A stretch of DNA of 61,747 nucleotides, taken from contig NZ_AUEC01000033.1 of NCBI RefSeq assembly GCF_000425785.1, positions 1-61,747 on the forward strand, read 5' to 3'. The notes under the pieces were generated by a model that saw only the letters and a list, made by a program, of their open reading frames with translations, made no database searches and had not been told where the DNA came from. The stretch comes from Pseudomonas taiwanensis DSM 21245. GTDB lineage: Bacteria; Pseudomonadota; Gammaproteobacteria; Pseudomonadales; Pseudomonadaceae. Positions 34,133-43,528 of the stretch are shown piece after piece; within the stretch, counting starts at the first letter, position 1, and every line of letters begins with the position of its first letter. Made by a program: the position numbers and the translations under genes.

Positions 34133-35098
34133 ATGCCCTTCATCACCGAAATCAAGACCTTCGCCGCCCTCGGTAGCGGCGTGATTGGCAGCGGCTGGGT
34201 CGCCCGCGCCCTCGCCCATGGCCTGGATGTCATCGCCTGGGACCCGGCCCCCGGTGCCGAACAGGCGCTTCGCAAGCGCATCGCCAATGCCTGGCCGGCC
34301 CTTGAGAAACAAGGCCTGGCGCCCGGTGCTTCGCAGCAGCGGCTGAAGTTCGTCGCGACCATCGAAGAATGCGTTCGCGACGCCGATTTCATCCAGGAAA
34401 GCGCCCCGGAACGCCTCGACCTCAAGCTCGACCTGCACGCCAAGATCAGCGCCGCGGCCAAACCGAACGCCATCATCGGTTCCAGCACCTCGGGGCTGCT
34501 GCCCAGTGAGTTCTACGAGTCGGCCACCCACCCCGAGCGCTGCGTGGTCGGCCACCCGTTCAACCCGGTGTACCTGCTGCCGTTGGTCGAGATCGTCGGT
34601 GGCAACCGCACTTCCCCGGACGCCATCGAGGCCGCGAAGACCTTCTACACGGCCTTGGGCATGCGCCCGCTGCACGTACGCAAGGAAGTCCCCGGCTTCA
34701 TCGCCGACCGCCTGCTCGAAGCGCTGTGGCGCGAAGCCCTGCACCTGGTCAACGACGGCGTAGCCACGACGGGCGAGATCGACGACGCCATCCGCTTCGG
34801 TGCCGGTCTGCGCTGGTCGTTCATGGGCACCTTCCTCACTTACACCCTGGCGGGCGGCGATGCTGGCATGCGCCACTTCATGTCCCAGTTCGGCCCGGCG
34901 CTGAAGCTGCCCTGGACCTACCTGCCAGCACCGGAGCTGACGGACAAACTGATCGACGACGTGGTCGAAGGCACCTCGGAGCAACTGGGCGAGCGCAGCA
35001 TCGCCGCGCTGGAGCGCTATCGTGATGACACCCTGCTGGCAGTACTGGAAGCTGTGAAAAACAGCAAAGCCAGCCACGGCCTGGCGTTTGGCGAGTGA
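34133..35098 (+). CDS. cdhA: L-carnitine dehydrogenase
   Basis: A 321-residue NAD-dependent 3-hydroxyacyl-CoA-dehydrogenase-like enzyme (EC 1.1.1.108) oxidising carnitine to 3-dehydrocarnitine. Rossmann motif [20 protein letters not shown] at residues 9-28; catalytic-type segment [21 protein letters not shown]-terminal domain with [17 protein letters not shown]. The ATG follows AAGGAGATCGAC, a strong ribosome site. It overlaps the upstream open frame of cdhB but not cdhB itself as called here. Confidence 0.95.
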   Translation: MPFITEIKTFAALGSGVIGSGWVARALAHGLDVIAWDPAPGAEQALRKRIANAWPALEKQGLAPGASQQRLKFVATIEECVRDADFIQESAPERLDLKLDLHAKISAAAKPNAIIGSSTSGLLPSEFYESATHPERCVVGHPFNPVYLLPLVEIVGGNRTSPDAIEAAKTFYTALGMRPLHVRKEVPGFIADRLLEALWREALHLVNDGVATTGEIDDAIRFGAGLRWSFMGTFLTYTLAGGDAGMRHFMSQFGPALKLPWTYLPAPELTDKLIDDVVEGTSEQLGERSIAALERYRDDTLLAVLEAVKNSKASHGLAFGE

Positions 35099-35108
35099 GG
35101 AGACCGCA

Positions 35109-35579
35109 ATGCCCGCTTCGATCACCTACCGTACCCCGGTCCAGGAGGACTGGGTCGACTACAACGGGCATCTGCGCGATGCCTATTACCTGCTGATCTT
35201 CAGCTACGCCACCGACGCATTGATGGAGCGCATCGGCCTGGATGCCGACAGCCGCGGGCAAAGCGGACATTCGCTGTTCACCCTCGAGGCGCACATCAAC
35301 TACCTGCATGAAGTGAAGCTGGGCACCGAAGTGTGGGTGCAGACGCAGATCATCGGTTTCGACCGCAAGCGCCTGCACCTTTACCACAGCCTGCACCGGG
35401 CGGGGTTCGACGAAGCATTGGCGGCAAGCGAGCAGATGCTGCTGCATGTAGACCTGGCGGGGCCTAAATCGGCGCCGTTCGGGGAGCGCAGCGTGGCATT
35501 GCTCAACGACTGGGTAGAGAACCAGCGCGACCTGCCAGCGCCTGAATTCGCCGGGCGTGTGATTGGTCTTCCTGCATAG
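35109..35579 (+). CDS. cdhB: Betainyl-CoA thioesterase CdhB
   Basis: A 156-residue hot-dog-fold thioesterase: PVQEDWVDYNGHLRDAYYLL carries the catalytic Asp/Asn region, and VKLGTEVWVQTQIIGFDRKR is typical of 4-hydroxybenzoyl-CoA-thioesterase relatives. It releases glycine betaine from betainyl-CoA, so carnitine enters the GbcAB route. I chose ATG 35109, preceded by GAGGAG at normal spacing, over the upstream in-frame ATG at 35088. The hocS acylcarnitine hydrolase that follows in P. aeruginosa is not present here. Confidence 0.92.
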   Translation: MPASITYRTPVQEDWVDYNGHLRDAYYLLIFSYATDALMERIGLDADSRGQSGHSLFTLEAHINYLHEVKLGTEVWVQTQIIGFDRKRLHLYHSLHRAGFDEALAASEQMLLHVDLAGPKSAPFGERSVALLNDWVENQRDLPAPEFAGRVIGLPA

Positions 35580-35937
35580 ATTCCATTGCCCGCTCGCGGC
35601 TGAACCCGCTCCTACAGGTGTTCCACGGCTCACGAGAGCAGCGGGTATCTAGAGGAGCGGGTTTTTCCGCGAATGGCCCTTGGACGCAAAAAAATAACCC
35701 CGGAAAGCCGTGAGCATCCGGGGCCAAGAGCGAGCAAACATCCACTGTGTGAGCGAGGGTGACCAAACCCCCTGGTACCGTGAATGAGTTCAGTGTGCTG
35801 ACTTCCCCGCTCGCAGATTTAGTCGGGAACGACCTGTTCTTAGCCAAAGCAGCCATTGCGACATTCTGTCCTTGCCGCCTTGCCTGGCACGTCACAGAAT
35901 CGGCTGACGATCACAGCAGCAAACAAGGACAACAGCC
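35580..35937. other. Gene-free spacer after the carnitine operon
   Basis: No coding region is convincing in these 358 bp. REP-like pieces occur at about 35589-35621 (CCGCTCGCGGCTGAACCCGCTCCTACAGG-like) and near 35650-35674. A CCCCGG / CCGGGG inverted pair at about 35698-35723 could terminate the cdh operon. The right part should hold the promoter of the small gene at 35938. Confidence 0.5.
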
Positions 35938-36195
35938 ATGATGCATGCGGATTTGATTGATCAGGACGACCTGTTGGGCCACCTGCGCGCACGGGGATTC
36001 GACATTCCGGCCGGTGCCAGCGCCGAGCAGGCGTGCGAGGTGGTGGTTCGCGGGTTGACCGAGCCCAACGCCCGTGCCCTGAAGGGTATGGTCGAACAGA
36101 TGTATACCGGTAGCGCAACGATTCTGCCGGCCGTGCGCCAGGCGATCGACAAGCAATTGCTGCCTGCGTTGGCGCAGTTCAACAAGCGCACCTGA
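35938..36195 (+). CDS. Small conserved hypothetical protein near gbdR
   Basis: An 85-residue, probably all-helical soluble protein: MHADLIDQDDLLGHLRARGF, DIPAGASAEQACEVVVRGLT, MVEQMYTGSATILPAVRQAI. I do not recognise a domain. It begins 10 nt after AAGGA and ends before an inverted REP pair. A small gene in the same place beside gbdR is annotated in P. aeruginosa, which hints at a conserved association, but no function can be given. Confidence 0.65.
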   Translation: MMHADLIDQDDLLGHLRARGFDIPAGASAEQACEVVVRGLTEPNARALKGMVEQMYTGSATILPAVRQAIDKQLLPALAQFNKRT

Positions 36196-36209
36196 TTTCA
36201 CCCACGCCC

Positions 36210-36275
36210 ATCGCCGGCCAGCCGGCGCCTACAGGTTAGCGGGTTACCTGTAGGCGCCGGCTGACCGGCGATTGA
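36210..36275. repeat. Inverted REP pair between the small gene and gbdR
   Basis: CATCGCCGGCCAGCCGGCGC then CTACAGG, and the inverted CCTGTAGGCGCCGGCTGACCGGCGATTG, surround about 9 nt. The two converging genes likely end transcription here. Confidence 0.8.
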
Positions 36276-36278
36276 GCG

Positions 36279-37385
36279 TCAGATCCTCACACTGGCGAAC
36301 GTCGACTCGTTGCGCGCCTGGCTCAGGGCGGCCATCGGCCCGCTGTGCGGCGACAGGGTCATGGCCTGCGGGATCGGCATCATCGCTACCTGCTGAGCGG
36401 TGTTGGAACCGACACGCTCGTCACGCGGCGGAATACCGAAGTATTCGCGGTAGCACTTGGAGAAGTGCGGTGTGGAAACGAAGCCGCACACCGACGCCAC
36501 TTCGATGATCGACATCGGCGTCTGCTTGAGCAACTGCCGCGCACGAATCAGTCTCAGCTTGAGGTAATAGCGCGACGGCGAGCAGTGCAGGTATTTCTGG
36601 AACAGGCGCTCGAGCTGGCGCCGCGACACCGACACATAAACAGCCAACTCGTCCAGGTCGATCGGCTCTTCCAGGTTGGCTTCCATCAGCGCGACGATCT
36701 CTTGCAGCTTCGGCTGGTTGGTACCAAGCATGTGCTTGAGCGGCACGCGCTGGTGATCCTGCTCGTTGCGGATGCGCTCGTAGACGAACATTTCGGAAAT
36801 CGCTGCCGACAGTTCACGACCATGATCGCGGCTGATCAGGTGCAGCATCATATCCAGCGGCGCAGTGCCACCCGAGCTGGTGAAGCGGTTACGGTCCAGG
36901 GTGAACAGACGGGTGCTCATGTTCACGCGAGGGAAGGCTTCCTGCATCGCCGCCAGACATTCCCAGTGCACGCTGCAATCGAAGCCGTCGAGCAGGCCGG
37001 CACATGCCAGAGCCCAGCTGCCGGTGCATACCGCGCCAAGCCTGCGCGACTGGCGGGCCTGGGCCTGCAGCCAGGTGACATGCTCGCGGGTGACCGAACG
37101 CTGGATGCCCACGCCACCGCAGACGATCACGGTGTCCATGGGCGGTGCGTTGTTGATGGCTGCATCCGGGGTGATCTGCAGACCATCGCTGGCCCATACC
37201 TGGCCGCCATCGACTGTCAGCGTATGCCAGCGGTACAGCTCACGACCGGAGAGCTGGTTGGCCATGCGCAGCGGCTCGACGGCCGATGCCAGGGAAATCA
37301 GGGTGAAATTGTCCAGCAGGAGAAAACCGATGGACTGTGGGGCTGTGCGGTTCTGGGTTGGGTTCCCGGAGGTGTACGACGTCAT
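36279..37385 (-). CDS. gbdR: Choline/betaine catabolism activator GbdR
   Basis: A 368-residue GATase1-AraC regulator. N-terminal sensing domain (SIGFLLLDNFTLISLASAVE, VCGGVGIQRSVTREHVTWLQ, CTGSWALACAGLLDGFDC) and C-terminal double helix-turn-helix (LAVYVSVSRRQLERLFQKYL, IIEVASVCGFVSTPHFSKCY). In Pseudomonas GbdR responds to glycine betaine and dimethylglycine and activates gbcAB, dgcAB, sdaB, cbcXWV and related genes, all present in this window. The C-terminal tail after RVGSNTAQQVAMMP is longer than in CdhR. Upstream is a 393-bp gap with an A-rich stretch. Confidence 0.95.
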   Translation of the reverse strand: MTSYTSGNPTQNRTAPQSIGFLLLDNFTLISLASAVEPLRMANQLSGRELYRWHTLTVDGGQVWASDGLQITPDAAINNAPPMDTVIVCGGVGIQRSVTREHVTWLQAQARQSRRLGAVCTGSWALACAGLLDGFDCSVHWECLAAMQEAFPRVNMSTRLFTLDRNRFTSSGGTAPLDMMLHLISRDHGRELSAAISEMFVYERIRNEQDHQRVPLKHMLGTNQPKLQEIVALMEANLEEPIDLDELAVYVSVSRRQLERLFQKYLHCSPSRYYLKLRLIRARQLLKQTPMSIIEVASVCGFVSTPHFSKCYREYFGIPPRDERVGSNTAQQVAMMPIPQAMTLSPHSGPMAALSQARNESTFASVRI

Positions 37386-37722
37386 CGCGATTTCTCCTCA
37401 CACAAATGCAGGGTGTGCCTCAGGCGGACACTGATTTCTTGTTAGTGCCCCCGTTCGTTATGCAGGGGCTTTGCCAATCTCAACGCAAACGGCGTGCCGG
37501 AAATTGAACGCGCATCCAAAAAAAACCAAAAACGACGTCTTCTTTCGGCAAATCAAGCGTTTCGTACGCGCTTGCGGAAAAACGCAAACAGGCGCGCCAG
37601 CGCCTTTGCGTGTAACTGCTGAGCAGAACGGTAGCACGGTTGGGAAGGATGCCCAGAAGCGACACATTTGAGTGTCACCGACAATACCCACACTGAGTGC
37701 GACAGCCGACAGCCGGTACTTC
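37386..37722. promoter_or_regulatory. gbdR upstream region
   Basis: No gene is visible. A notable A-rich run (CATCCAAAAAAAACCAAAAA, about 37512-37531) lies about 130 bp before the gbdR start, likely intrinsically curved DNA. The sdaB terminator bounds the region on the right. I could not assign a promoter. Confidence 0.45.
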
Positions 37723-37749
37723 CAAAAACAGCGCCCCAAAAAGGGGCGC
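37723..37749 (-). terminator. Rho-independent terminator of sdaB
   Basis: GCGCCCC at 37731-37737 and GGGGCGC at 37743-37749 form a 7-bp GC stem with a 5-nt loop. On the minus strand it is followed by TGTTTTTGG, a good U-tract, 30 bp after the sdaB stop. Confidence 0.9.
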
Positions 37750-37778
37750 AGAGCTCACATCAGTTCGAAATCAGCGCA

Positions 37779-39155
37779 TCAGCATTCGATGGCACTGACC
37801 GCCAGGCCACCACGCGAGGTTTCCTTGTATTTGTCGTGCATGTCGGCGCCGGTGTCTCGCATGGTGCGGATCACCTGGTCGAGGGAAATGAAGTGCTCGC
37901 CATCCCCACGCAAAGCCATCTGCACGGCGTTGATCGCCTTCACCGCGGCAATGGCGTTGCGCTCGATGCACGGCACCTGCACCAGCCCACCAACCGGGTC
38001 GCAAGTCAGGCCAAGGTTATGCTCCAGGGCGATTTCCGCCGCGTTCTCCACTTGTGGAGGCGTTGCCCCCAGCACTTCGGCAAGGCCTGCCGCCGCCATG
38101 GCGCACGCCGAGCCCACCTCGCCCTGGCAGCCGACCTCGGCACCAGAGATGGAAGCGTTCTTCTTGCACAGGATGCCCACGGCTGCCGCGGCGAGGAAGA
38201 AGTCGACCACGCTGGACTCGTTCACCGCATCGCTGAAGCGCATGTAGTAGTGCAACACTGCCGGAATGATGCCCGCGGCGCCGTTGGTGGGCGCCGTGAC
38301 CATGCGCCCGCCTGCGGCGTTCTCTTCATTGACCGCCAGGGCGAACAGGTTGACCCACTCCATCGCGCTCATGGTCGAGCCGATCACGTTGGGCTTGCCG
38401 ATCTCCTTCAAGCTGCGATGCAGCTTGGCGGCGCGACGGCGGACGTTGAGCCCGCCGGGCAGCGTGCCTTCGTATTTCAGGCCGTTGTTGACGCATTCCT
38501 GCATGGCATCCCAGAGCTTGTGCAAGCCGGCGCGAATCTCTTCTTCGCTGCGCCAGACCTTCTCGTTGGCCATCATCAATTGCGACACGCTCATGTCGTT
38601 TTGTTTGCACAGGCGCAGCAGTTCGGCCGCGCTGTTGAAATCGTATGGCAACACCGTCTGGTCGGCGTCCAGCACACCGCTGGCGGCCTGGGCTGCATCG
38701 ACCACGAAGCCGCCGCCTACCGAGTAATAGGTATCGCGGTGCAGCTCGCCCTGCGCGCCTTCGGCGATCAGGGTCATGGCGTTGGGGTGGTACGGCAGGT
38801 TCTCATCCAGCAGCAGCATGTCGCGGGCCCAGACGAACTCGATGGGCAGGCGCCCGTCCAGCTGCAGGGTGTTGGTTTCACGCAGGTCGGCGATGCGCGG
38901 GACGATCTGGGTGGGGTCGATGGCGTCAGGCCATTCGCCCATCAGGCCCATGATGGTGGCGTTGTCGGTGCCGTGGCCGATACCGGTGGCCGACAGCGAG
39001 CCGTACAGCCTCACCTCGATCCGTTTTACCTGTTCCAGCTCGCCGCGCTCGCGCAGCCCTTGGACGAACAGGGCGCCGGCACGCATGGGGCCAACGGTGT
39101 GGGAGCTGGAAGGCCCGACACCAATCTTGAACAGGTCGAACACGCTGATGGCCAT
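37779..39155 (-). CDS. sdaB: L-serine ammonia-lyase (iron-sulfur type)
   Basis: A 458-residue fused-domain L-serine dehydratase converting serine to pyruvate and ammonia (EC 4.3.1.17). The N-terminal beta domain begins [20 protein letters not shown], and the alpha domain shows [20 protein letters not shown] and [20 protein letters not shown] with the Fe-S cysteines. I chose ATG 39155; the open frame upstream has no family similarity. It ends the betaine route (glycine to serine to pyruvate). It is divergent from cbcX, and the shared 442-bp intergenic region carries a 21-bp-spaced direct repeat. Confidence 0.95.
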   Translation of the reverse strand: MAISVFDLFKIGVGPSSSHTVGPMRAGALFVQGLRERGELEQVKRIEVRLYGSLSATGIGHGTDNATIMGLMGEWPDAIDPTQIVPRIADLRETNTLQLDGRLPIEFVWARDMLLLDENLPYHPNAMTLIAEGAQGELHRDTYYSVGGGFVVDAAQAASGVLDADQTVLPYDFNSAAELLRLCKQNDMSVSQLMMANEKVWRSEEEIRAGLHKLWDAMQECVNNGLKYEGTLPGGLNVRRRAAKLHRSLKEIGKPNVIGSTMSAMEWVNLFALAVNEENAAGGRMVTAPTNGAAGIIPAVLHYYMRFSDAVNESSVVDFFLAAAAVGILCKKNASISGAEVGCQGEVGSACAMAAAGLAEVLGATPPQVENAAEIALEHNLGLTCDPVGGLVQVPCIERNAIAAVKAINAVQMALRGDGEHFISLDQVIRTMRDTGADMHDKYKETSRGGLAVSAIEC

Positions 39156-39409
39156 TGTCGCTTCACCTCTTGCTGGGCTTGTCTCTGCGCGCCATGCGCA
39201 GGGCGGGGCAACTGCTAGGCTGAAGCTGCGAGCCGCCACGAATGCACGCATCATCGGGCTTTTATGCCTCCCCTCGCCGTCTGCAACCGACGTACTTTTG
39301 CTCAGCAGCGCCGCTGTCGATCCGGCCACACGTGCGCCGTTTTCAAGCGACCTTGTGACGCAAAAACGCGGCCGACGGGGTGGAGAAATCCATAAACGAC
39401 GTCGCCGAT

Positions 39410-39444
39410 ACTGGATGCGACCCGTTCCGTACTGGTTACGACCC
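39410..39444 (+). promoter_or_regulatory. Candidate GbdR operator between sdaB and cbcX
   Basis: ACTGGATGCGACCC at 39410-39423 and ACTGGTTACGACCC at 39431-39444 are direct repeats (12 of 14 bases) offset by 21 bp. They lie about 155 bp before cbcX and 255 bp before sdaB in a 442-bp gene-free region. The spacing fits an AraC-type dimer. The rest of 39156-39597 shows no gene. Confidence 0.6.
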
Positions 39445-39597
39445 TACCAGTAGGCGATTAACCGGCGCTGGAGGATTATCGAAAGCGACTCGTTTTGCAC
39501 GGCCTCGCATCCTGCCCTCTGCAGGCCTGGTCTACCGGACCCTCAGAAAGCCCGGAGACCCACGCGAACCCGAAGATAAAATCACAGGAGTCCATCC

Positions 39598-40545
39598 ATG
39601 AAAGGTTCACCCTCGCTGTTGCTGGTTGCGTTGCTGTCCGCACCGATGCTGGCCCAGGCTGCAGAGCCTGAGCAGTGCCAGACGGTACGTTTTTCCGACG
39701 TCGGCTGGACTGACATCACCGTAACCACCGCTACCACCAGCGTTGTGCTCGAAGCACTGGGTTACAAGACCCACACCACCATGATCTCGGTACCGGTGAC
39801 CTACAAGTCGCTGGCCACCGGCAAGGACCTGGACGTGTTTCTCGGCAACTGGATGCCGACCATGGAAAACGACATCAAGCAGTACCGCGATGCCGGTACC
39901 GTGGAAACGGTGCGCGCCAACCTGGAGAACGCCAAGTACACCTTGGCCGTCCCCCAGGCGCTCTATGACAAGGGCCTGAAGGATTTCTCCGACATCCCCA
40001 AGTTCAAGAAAGAGCTGGACGGCAAGATCTACGGCATCGAGCCGGGTAACGACGGTAACCGCACCATCCAGAGCATGATCGACAAGAACGCCTTCGGCCT
40101 GAAGGACGCAGGCTTCAAGATCGTGCAGTCCAGCGAGGCCGGCATGCTGTCGCAAGTAGACAGGGCACAGAAGCGCGGCGAAGCGATCGTGTTCCTGGGC
40201 TGGGAACCGCACCCGATGAATACCCGCTTCAAGATGCAGTACCTGACCGGAGGGGACGAATTCTTCGGTCCCGATTTCGGCAAGGCCACCGTGCTGACCA
40301 ATACGCGCAAAGGCTATACGCAGGAATGCAGCAACGTCGGGCAACTGTTGAAGAACCTGTCGTTCGAGCTCAAGGATGAAAGCACCATGATGGGCTATGT
40401 CCTGGACGACAAGATGAAGCCCGAGGACGCCGCCAAGAAATGGCTCAAGGCCAACCCCGGCAAGTTGGATAACTGGCTGGCCGGCGTTACCACCGTTGAT
40501 GGCAAACCCGGCCTTGAGGCGGCCAAGGCCAAACTGACGCAATAA
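39598..40545 (+). CDS. cbcX: Choline/betaine periplasmic binding protein CbcX
   Basis: A 315-residue OpuAC/ChoX-type substrate-binding protein. Signal peptide MKGSPSLLLVALLSAPMLAQ is cut after AA. Aromatic cage residues sit in RFSDVGWTDITVTTATTSVV and LDVFLGNWMPTMENDIKQY, and FLGWEPHPMNTRFKMQYL follows. It starts 7 nt after AGGAG. The adjacent permease and ATPase genes complete the transporter, and a perfect hairpin between cbcX and cbcW probably raises its relative mRNA level. In P. aeruginosa this gene's product binds choline, with betaine and carnitine proteins sharing the same core. Confidence 0.93.
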   Translation: MKGSPSLLLVALLSAPMLAQAAEPEQCQTVRFSDVGWTDITVTTATTSVVLEALGYKTHTTMISVPVTYKSLATGKDLDVFLGNWMPTMENDIKQYRDAGTVETVRANLENAKYTLAVPQALYDKGLKDFSDIPKFKKELDGKIYGIEPGNDGNRTIQSMIDKNAFGLKDAGFKIVQSSEAGMLSQVDRAQKRGEAIVFLGWEPHPMNTRFKMQYLTGGDEFFGPDFGKATVLTNTRKGYTQECSNVGQLLKNLSFELKDESTMMGYVLDDKMKPEDAAKKWLKANPGKLDNWLAGVTTVDGKPGLEAAKAKLTQ

Positions 40546-40568
40546 CGCAAGACGCTATGGCAACACCG

Positions 40569-40594
40569 CCGGGGCGGGAACCTTCCCGCCCCGG
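40569..40594 (+). terminator. Intercistronic hairpin after cbcX
   Basis: CCGGGGCGGGAA at 40569-40580 and TTCCCGCCCCGG at 40583-40594 form a perfect 12-bp stem with a 2-nt loop, followed by ACTGATTTCAATCTTT. It could attenuate transcription or stabilise the 3' end of cbcX mRNA, giving more binding protein than permease. Confidence 0.75.
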
Positions 40595-40630
40595 ACTGAT
40601 TTCAATCTTTGCAGGTGGAAGCTCGCTATC

Positions 40631-41476
40631 ATGCTTATCGATCAGAAAATACCCCTGGGGCAGTACATCGCCTCATTCGTCGAATGGTTGACCCAGAACG
40701 GCGCCAGCTACTTCGACGCCATCGCCCAAGGCCTGGAATTCATGATCCACGGCGTCACCAGCGCCCTGACGTGGTTCAACCCGTTCGTTCTGGTGGCTGT
40801 ATTCGCCGCCCTCGCGCACCTGATTCAGCGCAAGTGGGCGCTGACCGCTTTCGTTGCCCTTTCCTTCCTGCTGATCCTTAACCTGGGGTACTGGCAGGAA
40901 ACCATGGAGACCCTGGCACAGGTCACCTTCGCCACAGTGGTCTGCGTGGCCATCGGCGTGCCGCTGGGCATCGTCGCCGCGCACAAGCCAATGTTCTATA
41001 CCGCCATGCGCCCGGTCCTCGACCTGATGCAGACCGTGCCCACCTTCGTTTACCTGATCCCGACCCTGACCTTGTTCGGGCTGGGAGTGGTGCCGGGGCT
41101 GATCTCGACGGTGGTGTTCGCCATCGCCGCCCCCATCCGCCTCACTTACCTGGGCATTTGCGACGTGCCGCAAGAGCTGATGGACGCCGGCAAGGCATTC
41201 GGCTGCTCACGCCGCCAACTGCTGACCCGCATCGAGCTGCCGCACGCGATGCCGAGCATCGCCGCCGGCGTGACCCAGTGCATCATGCTGTCGCTGTCGA
41301 TGGTGGTGATCGCTGCACTGGTAGGGGCCGATGGCCTGGGCAAACCTGTGGTCAACGCACTGAACACCGCTGATATTTCCCTGGGCTTCGAAGCGGGCCT
41401 GGCGATCGTGCTGCTGGCGATCATGCTCGACCGTATCTGCAAGCAACCGGAGCTGCCGGTAAGGGGTGAAGCATGA
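40631..41476 (+). CDS. cbcW: Quaternary amine ABC transporter permease CbcW
   Basis: A 281-residue OpuAB-type permease with about six membrane segments (LVAVFAALAHLIQ, ALTAFVALSFLLILNLGYW, VTFATVVCVAIGVPLGIVAA and others). The ABC-permease EAA-like loop is visible as QELMDAGKAFGCSRRQLLTR. It forms the inner-membrane channel for choline, betaine and carnitine delivered by CbcX, CaiX and similar proteins. Its stop overlaps the cbcV start (ATGA). Confidence 0.94.
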   Translation: MLIDQKIPLGQYIASFVEWLTQNGASYFDAIAQGLEFMIHGVTSALTWFNPFVLVAVFAALAHLIQRKWALTAFVALSFLLILNLGYWQETMETLAQVTFATVVCVAIGVPLGIVAAHKPMFYTAMRPVLDLMQTVPTFVYLIPTLTLFGLGVVPGLISTVVFAIAAPIRLTYLGICDVPQELMDAGKAFGCSRRQLLTRIELPHAMPSIAAGVTQCIMLSLSMVVIAALVGADGLGKPVVNALNTADISLGFEAGLAIVLLAIMLDRICKQPELPVRGEA

Positions 41477-42651
41477 GCATCATTCGATTCGAAGACGTCG
41501 ACGTCATCTTCTCCAACAAGCCACGCGAGGCGCTGGCCCTGCTCGACCAGGGCAAGACCCGCGAGCAGATCCTCAAGCAGACCGGCCTCGTGGTGGGCGT
41601 GGAAAAGGCCAACCTGGATATCAACAAAGGCGAGATCTGCGTGCTCATGGGCCTGTCGGGCTCGGGCAAGTCGAGCCTGCTGCGCTGCATCAACGGCCTG
41701 AACACCGTCAGCCGCGGCAAACTGTTCGTCGAGCATGAAGGCCGGAACATCGACATTGCCCACTGCACCCCGGCCGAGCTGAAAATGATGCGCACCAAGC
41801 GCATCGCCATGGTGTTCCAGAAGTTTGCCCTGATGCCTTGGCTGACGGTGCGCGAGAACATCAGCTTCGGCCTCGAAATGCAGGGCCGTCCGGAGAAGGA
41901 ACGGCGCAAGCTGGTGGACGAAAAGCTTGAACTGGTGGGCCTGACCCAATGGCGCAACAAGAAGCCGGACGAACTGTCAGGCGGCATGCAGCAACGTGTG
42001 GGTCTGGCCCGCGCACTGGCCATGGATGCCGACATCCTGCTGATGGACGAACCCTTCTCCGCGCTTGACCCGCTGATCCGCCAGGGCCTGCAGGACGAGC
42101 TGCTGGCGCTGCAAAGCAAGTTGAGCAAGACCATCGTGTTCGTCAGCCACGACCTGGACGAGGCGCTGAAACTGGGCAGCCGCATCGCCATCATGAAAGA
42201 TGGCCGGATCATCCAGTACAGCAAGCCCGAGGAAATCGTCCTCAACCCGGCGGATGAGTATGTGCGCACCTTCGTCGCCCACACCAACCCGCTCAACGTG
42301 CTGTGCGGCCGCAGCCTGATGCGCAGCCTGGACAACTGCAAACGGGTCAACGGCTCGGTTTGCCTGGACCCAGGTATCGACTCGTGGCTGGACCTTGGCG
42401 AAGGAGGCTCGCTCAAGCGCGCACGCCAGGGCCAGAACGGCCTGGACATGCAGAAATGGGCACCGGGGCAGGATGTAGAGCTGCTCGAACGCAGGCCAAC
42501 TGTGGTGCACGCCGATATCGGCATGCGTGAGGCGCTGCAGATTCGTTATCAGACGGGCAACAAGCTGGTGCTGCAGGATAACGACAAAGTGGTAGGGATT
42601 CTCGGGGATACCGAGTTGTATCACGCGTTGCTGGGCAAGACCCACGGATGA
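41473..42651 (+). CDS. cbcV: Quaternary amine ABC transporter ATPase CbcV
   Basis: A 392-residue OpuAA/ProV-type ATPase. Walker A GLSGSGKSS, Q-loop MVFQKFALMPW, signature ELSGGMQQR, Walker B DILLMDEPFSALDPL and switch His in VFVSHDLDEAL are all present. The C-terminal 110 residues carry a CBS-like region (ADIGMREALQIRYQTGNKLV, VVGILGD), which in relatives senses ionic strength. Ends at a strong bidirectional inverted repeat facing hisF. Confidence 0.95.
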   Translation: MSIIRFEDVDVIFSNKPREALALLDQGKTREQILKQTGLVVGVEKANLDINKGEICVLMGLSGSGKSSLLRCINGLNTVSRGKLFVEHEGRNIDIAHCTPAELKMMRTKRIAMVFQKFALMPWLTVRENISFGLEMQGRPEKERRKLVDEKLELVGLTQWRNKKPDELSGGMQQRVGLARALAMDADILLMDEPFSALDPLIRQGLQDELLALQSKLSKTIVFVSHDLDEALKLGSRIAIMKDGRIIQYSKPEEIVLNPADEYVRTFVAHTNPLNVLCGRSLMRSLDNCKRVNGSVCLDPGIDSWLDLGEGGSLKRARQGQNGLDMQKWAPGQDVELLERRPTVVHADIGMREALQIRYQTGNKLVLQDNDKVVGILGDTELYHALLGKTHG

Positions 42652-42655
42652 TGCA

Positions 42656-42742
42656 ATTGGGGCCGCCTTGCGGCCCATCGCCGGCGAGCGGGCTCCTCTG
42701 GAGGGCCGGCTACGGCAGATGGGCCGCAAAGCGGCCCCAATC
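42656..42742. terminator. Long inverted repeat between cbcV and hisF
   Basis: ATTGGGGCCGCCTTGCGGCC (from 42656) and GGCCGCAAAGCGGCCCCAAT (to 42742) are inverted partners; each arm is itself palindromic and the centre holds REP-like GCCGGCGAGCGGGCTCC. It separates convergent operons and ends with ATT-rich flanks. Confidence 0.75.
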
Positions 42743-42747
42743 ATTGT

Positions 42748-43518
42748 TCAGCGCACCACAATCCCGCGCGAAGCCATGTAGGCCTTGGCTTCCGGTACCG
42801 TGTACTCACCGAAGTGGAAGATACTGGCCGCCAGAACCGCACTGGCATGCCCTTCCAGAATGCCGTCGGCCAGGTGCTGCAGGTTACCCACACCACCCGA
42901 AGCGATCACCGGAATCCCCAGCGCATCGCTGATGGCCCGGGTCACACCCAGGTCGAAACCGTTCTTCATGCCGTCCTGATCCATGCTGGTCAGCAGGATT
43001 TCGCCGGCCCCCAGACCTTCCATCTTCTTCGCCCACTCGACGGCATCCAGGCCGGTCGGCTTGCGGCCACCGTGGGTGAAGATCTCCCAACGCGGCGCTT
43101 CGCCGGGGCCGGAAACCTTCTTCGCGTCGATGGCGACGACGATGCACTGCGAACCGAAACGGTCGGCAGCTTCACCGACGAACTCGGGGTTGAACACCGC
43201 CGCGGTGTTGATCGAGACCTTGTCGGCACCGGCATTGAGCAGGTTGCGGATGTCCTGCACGGTGCGCACGCCACCGCCCACGGTCAGCGGAATGAACACC
43301 TGGCTGGCCATGCGCTCGACGGTATGCAGGGTGGTGTCGCGACCGTCGACGCTGGCGGTGATGTCGAGGAAGGTGATCTCGTCGGCACCTTGCTCATTGT
43401 AGCGACGGGCGATTTCCACCGGGTCGCCGGCATCCCGAATGTTCTCGAACTTGACGCCCTTGACCACCCGGCCGTTGTCCACGTCCAGGCAAGGGATGAT
43501 GCGCTTGGCCAGTGCCAT
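42748..43518 (-). CDS. hisF: Imidazole glycerol phosphate synthase, cyclase subunit
   Basis: A 256-residue TIM barrel that forms IGP and AICAR from PRFAR using ammonia from HisH. Start [20 protein letters not shown] includes catalytic Asp; the second catalytic Asp is in [13 protein letters not shown]; phosphate loops read VGGGVRT and ASGGVGN. It lies 10 bp after hisA and is last in the hisB-hisH-DUF2164-hisA-hisF run. Confidence 0.97.
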   Translation of the reverse strand: MALAKRIIPCLDVDNGRVVKGVKFENIRDAGDPVEIARRYNEQGADEITFLDITASVDGRDTTLHTVERMASQVFIPLTVGGGVRTVQDIRNLLNAGADKVSINTAAVFNPEFVGEAADRFGSQCIVVAIDAKKVSGPGEAPRWEIFTHGGRKPTGLDAVEWAKKMEGLGAGEILLTSMDQDGMKNGFDLGVTRAISDALGIPVIASGGVGNLQHLADGILEGHASAVLAASIFHFGEYTVPEAKAYMASRGIVVR

Positions 43519-43528
43519 GGTTCAGTCC

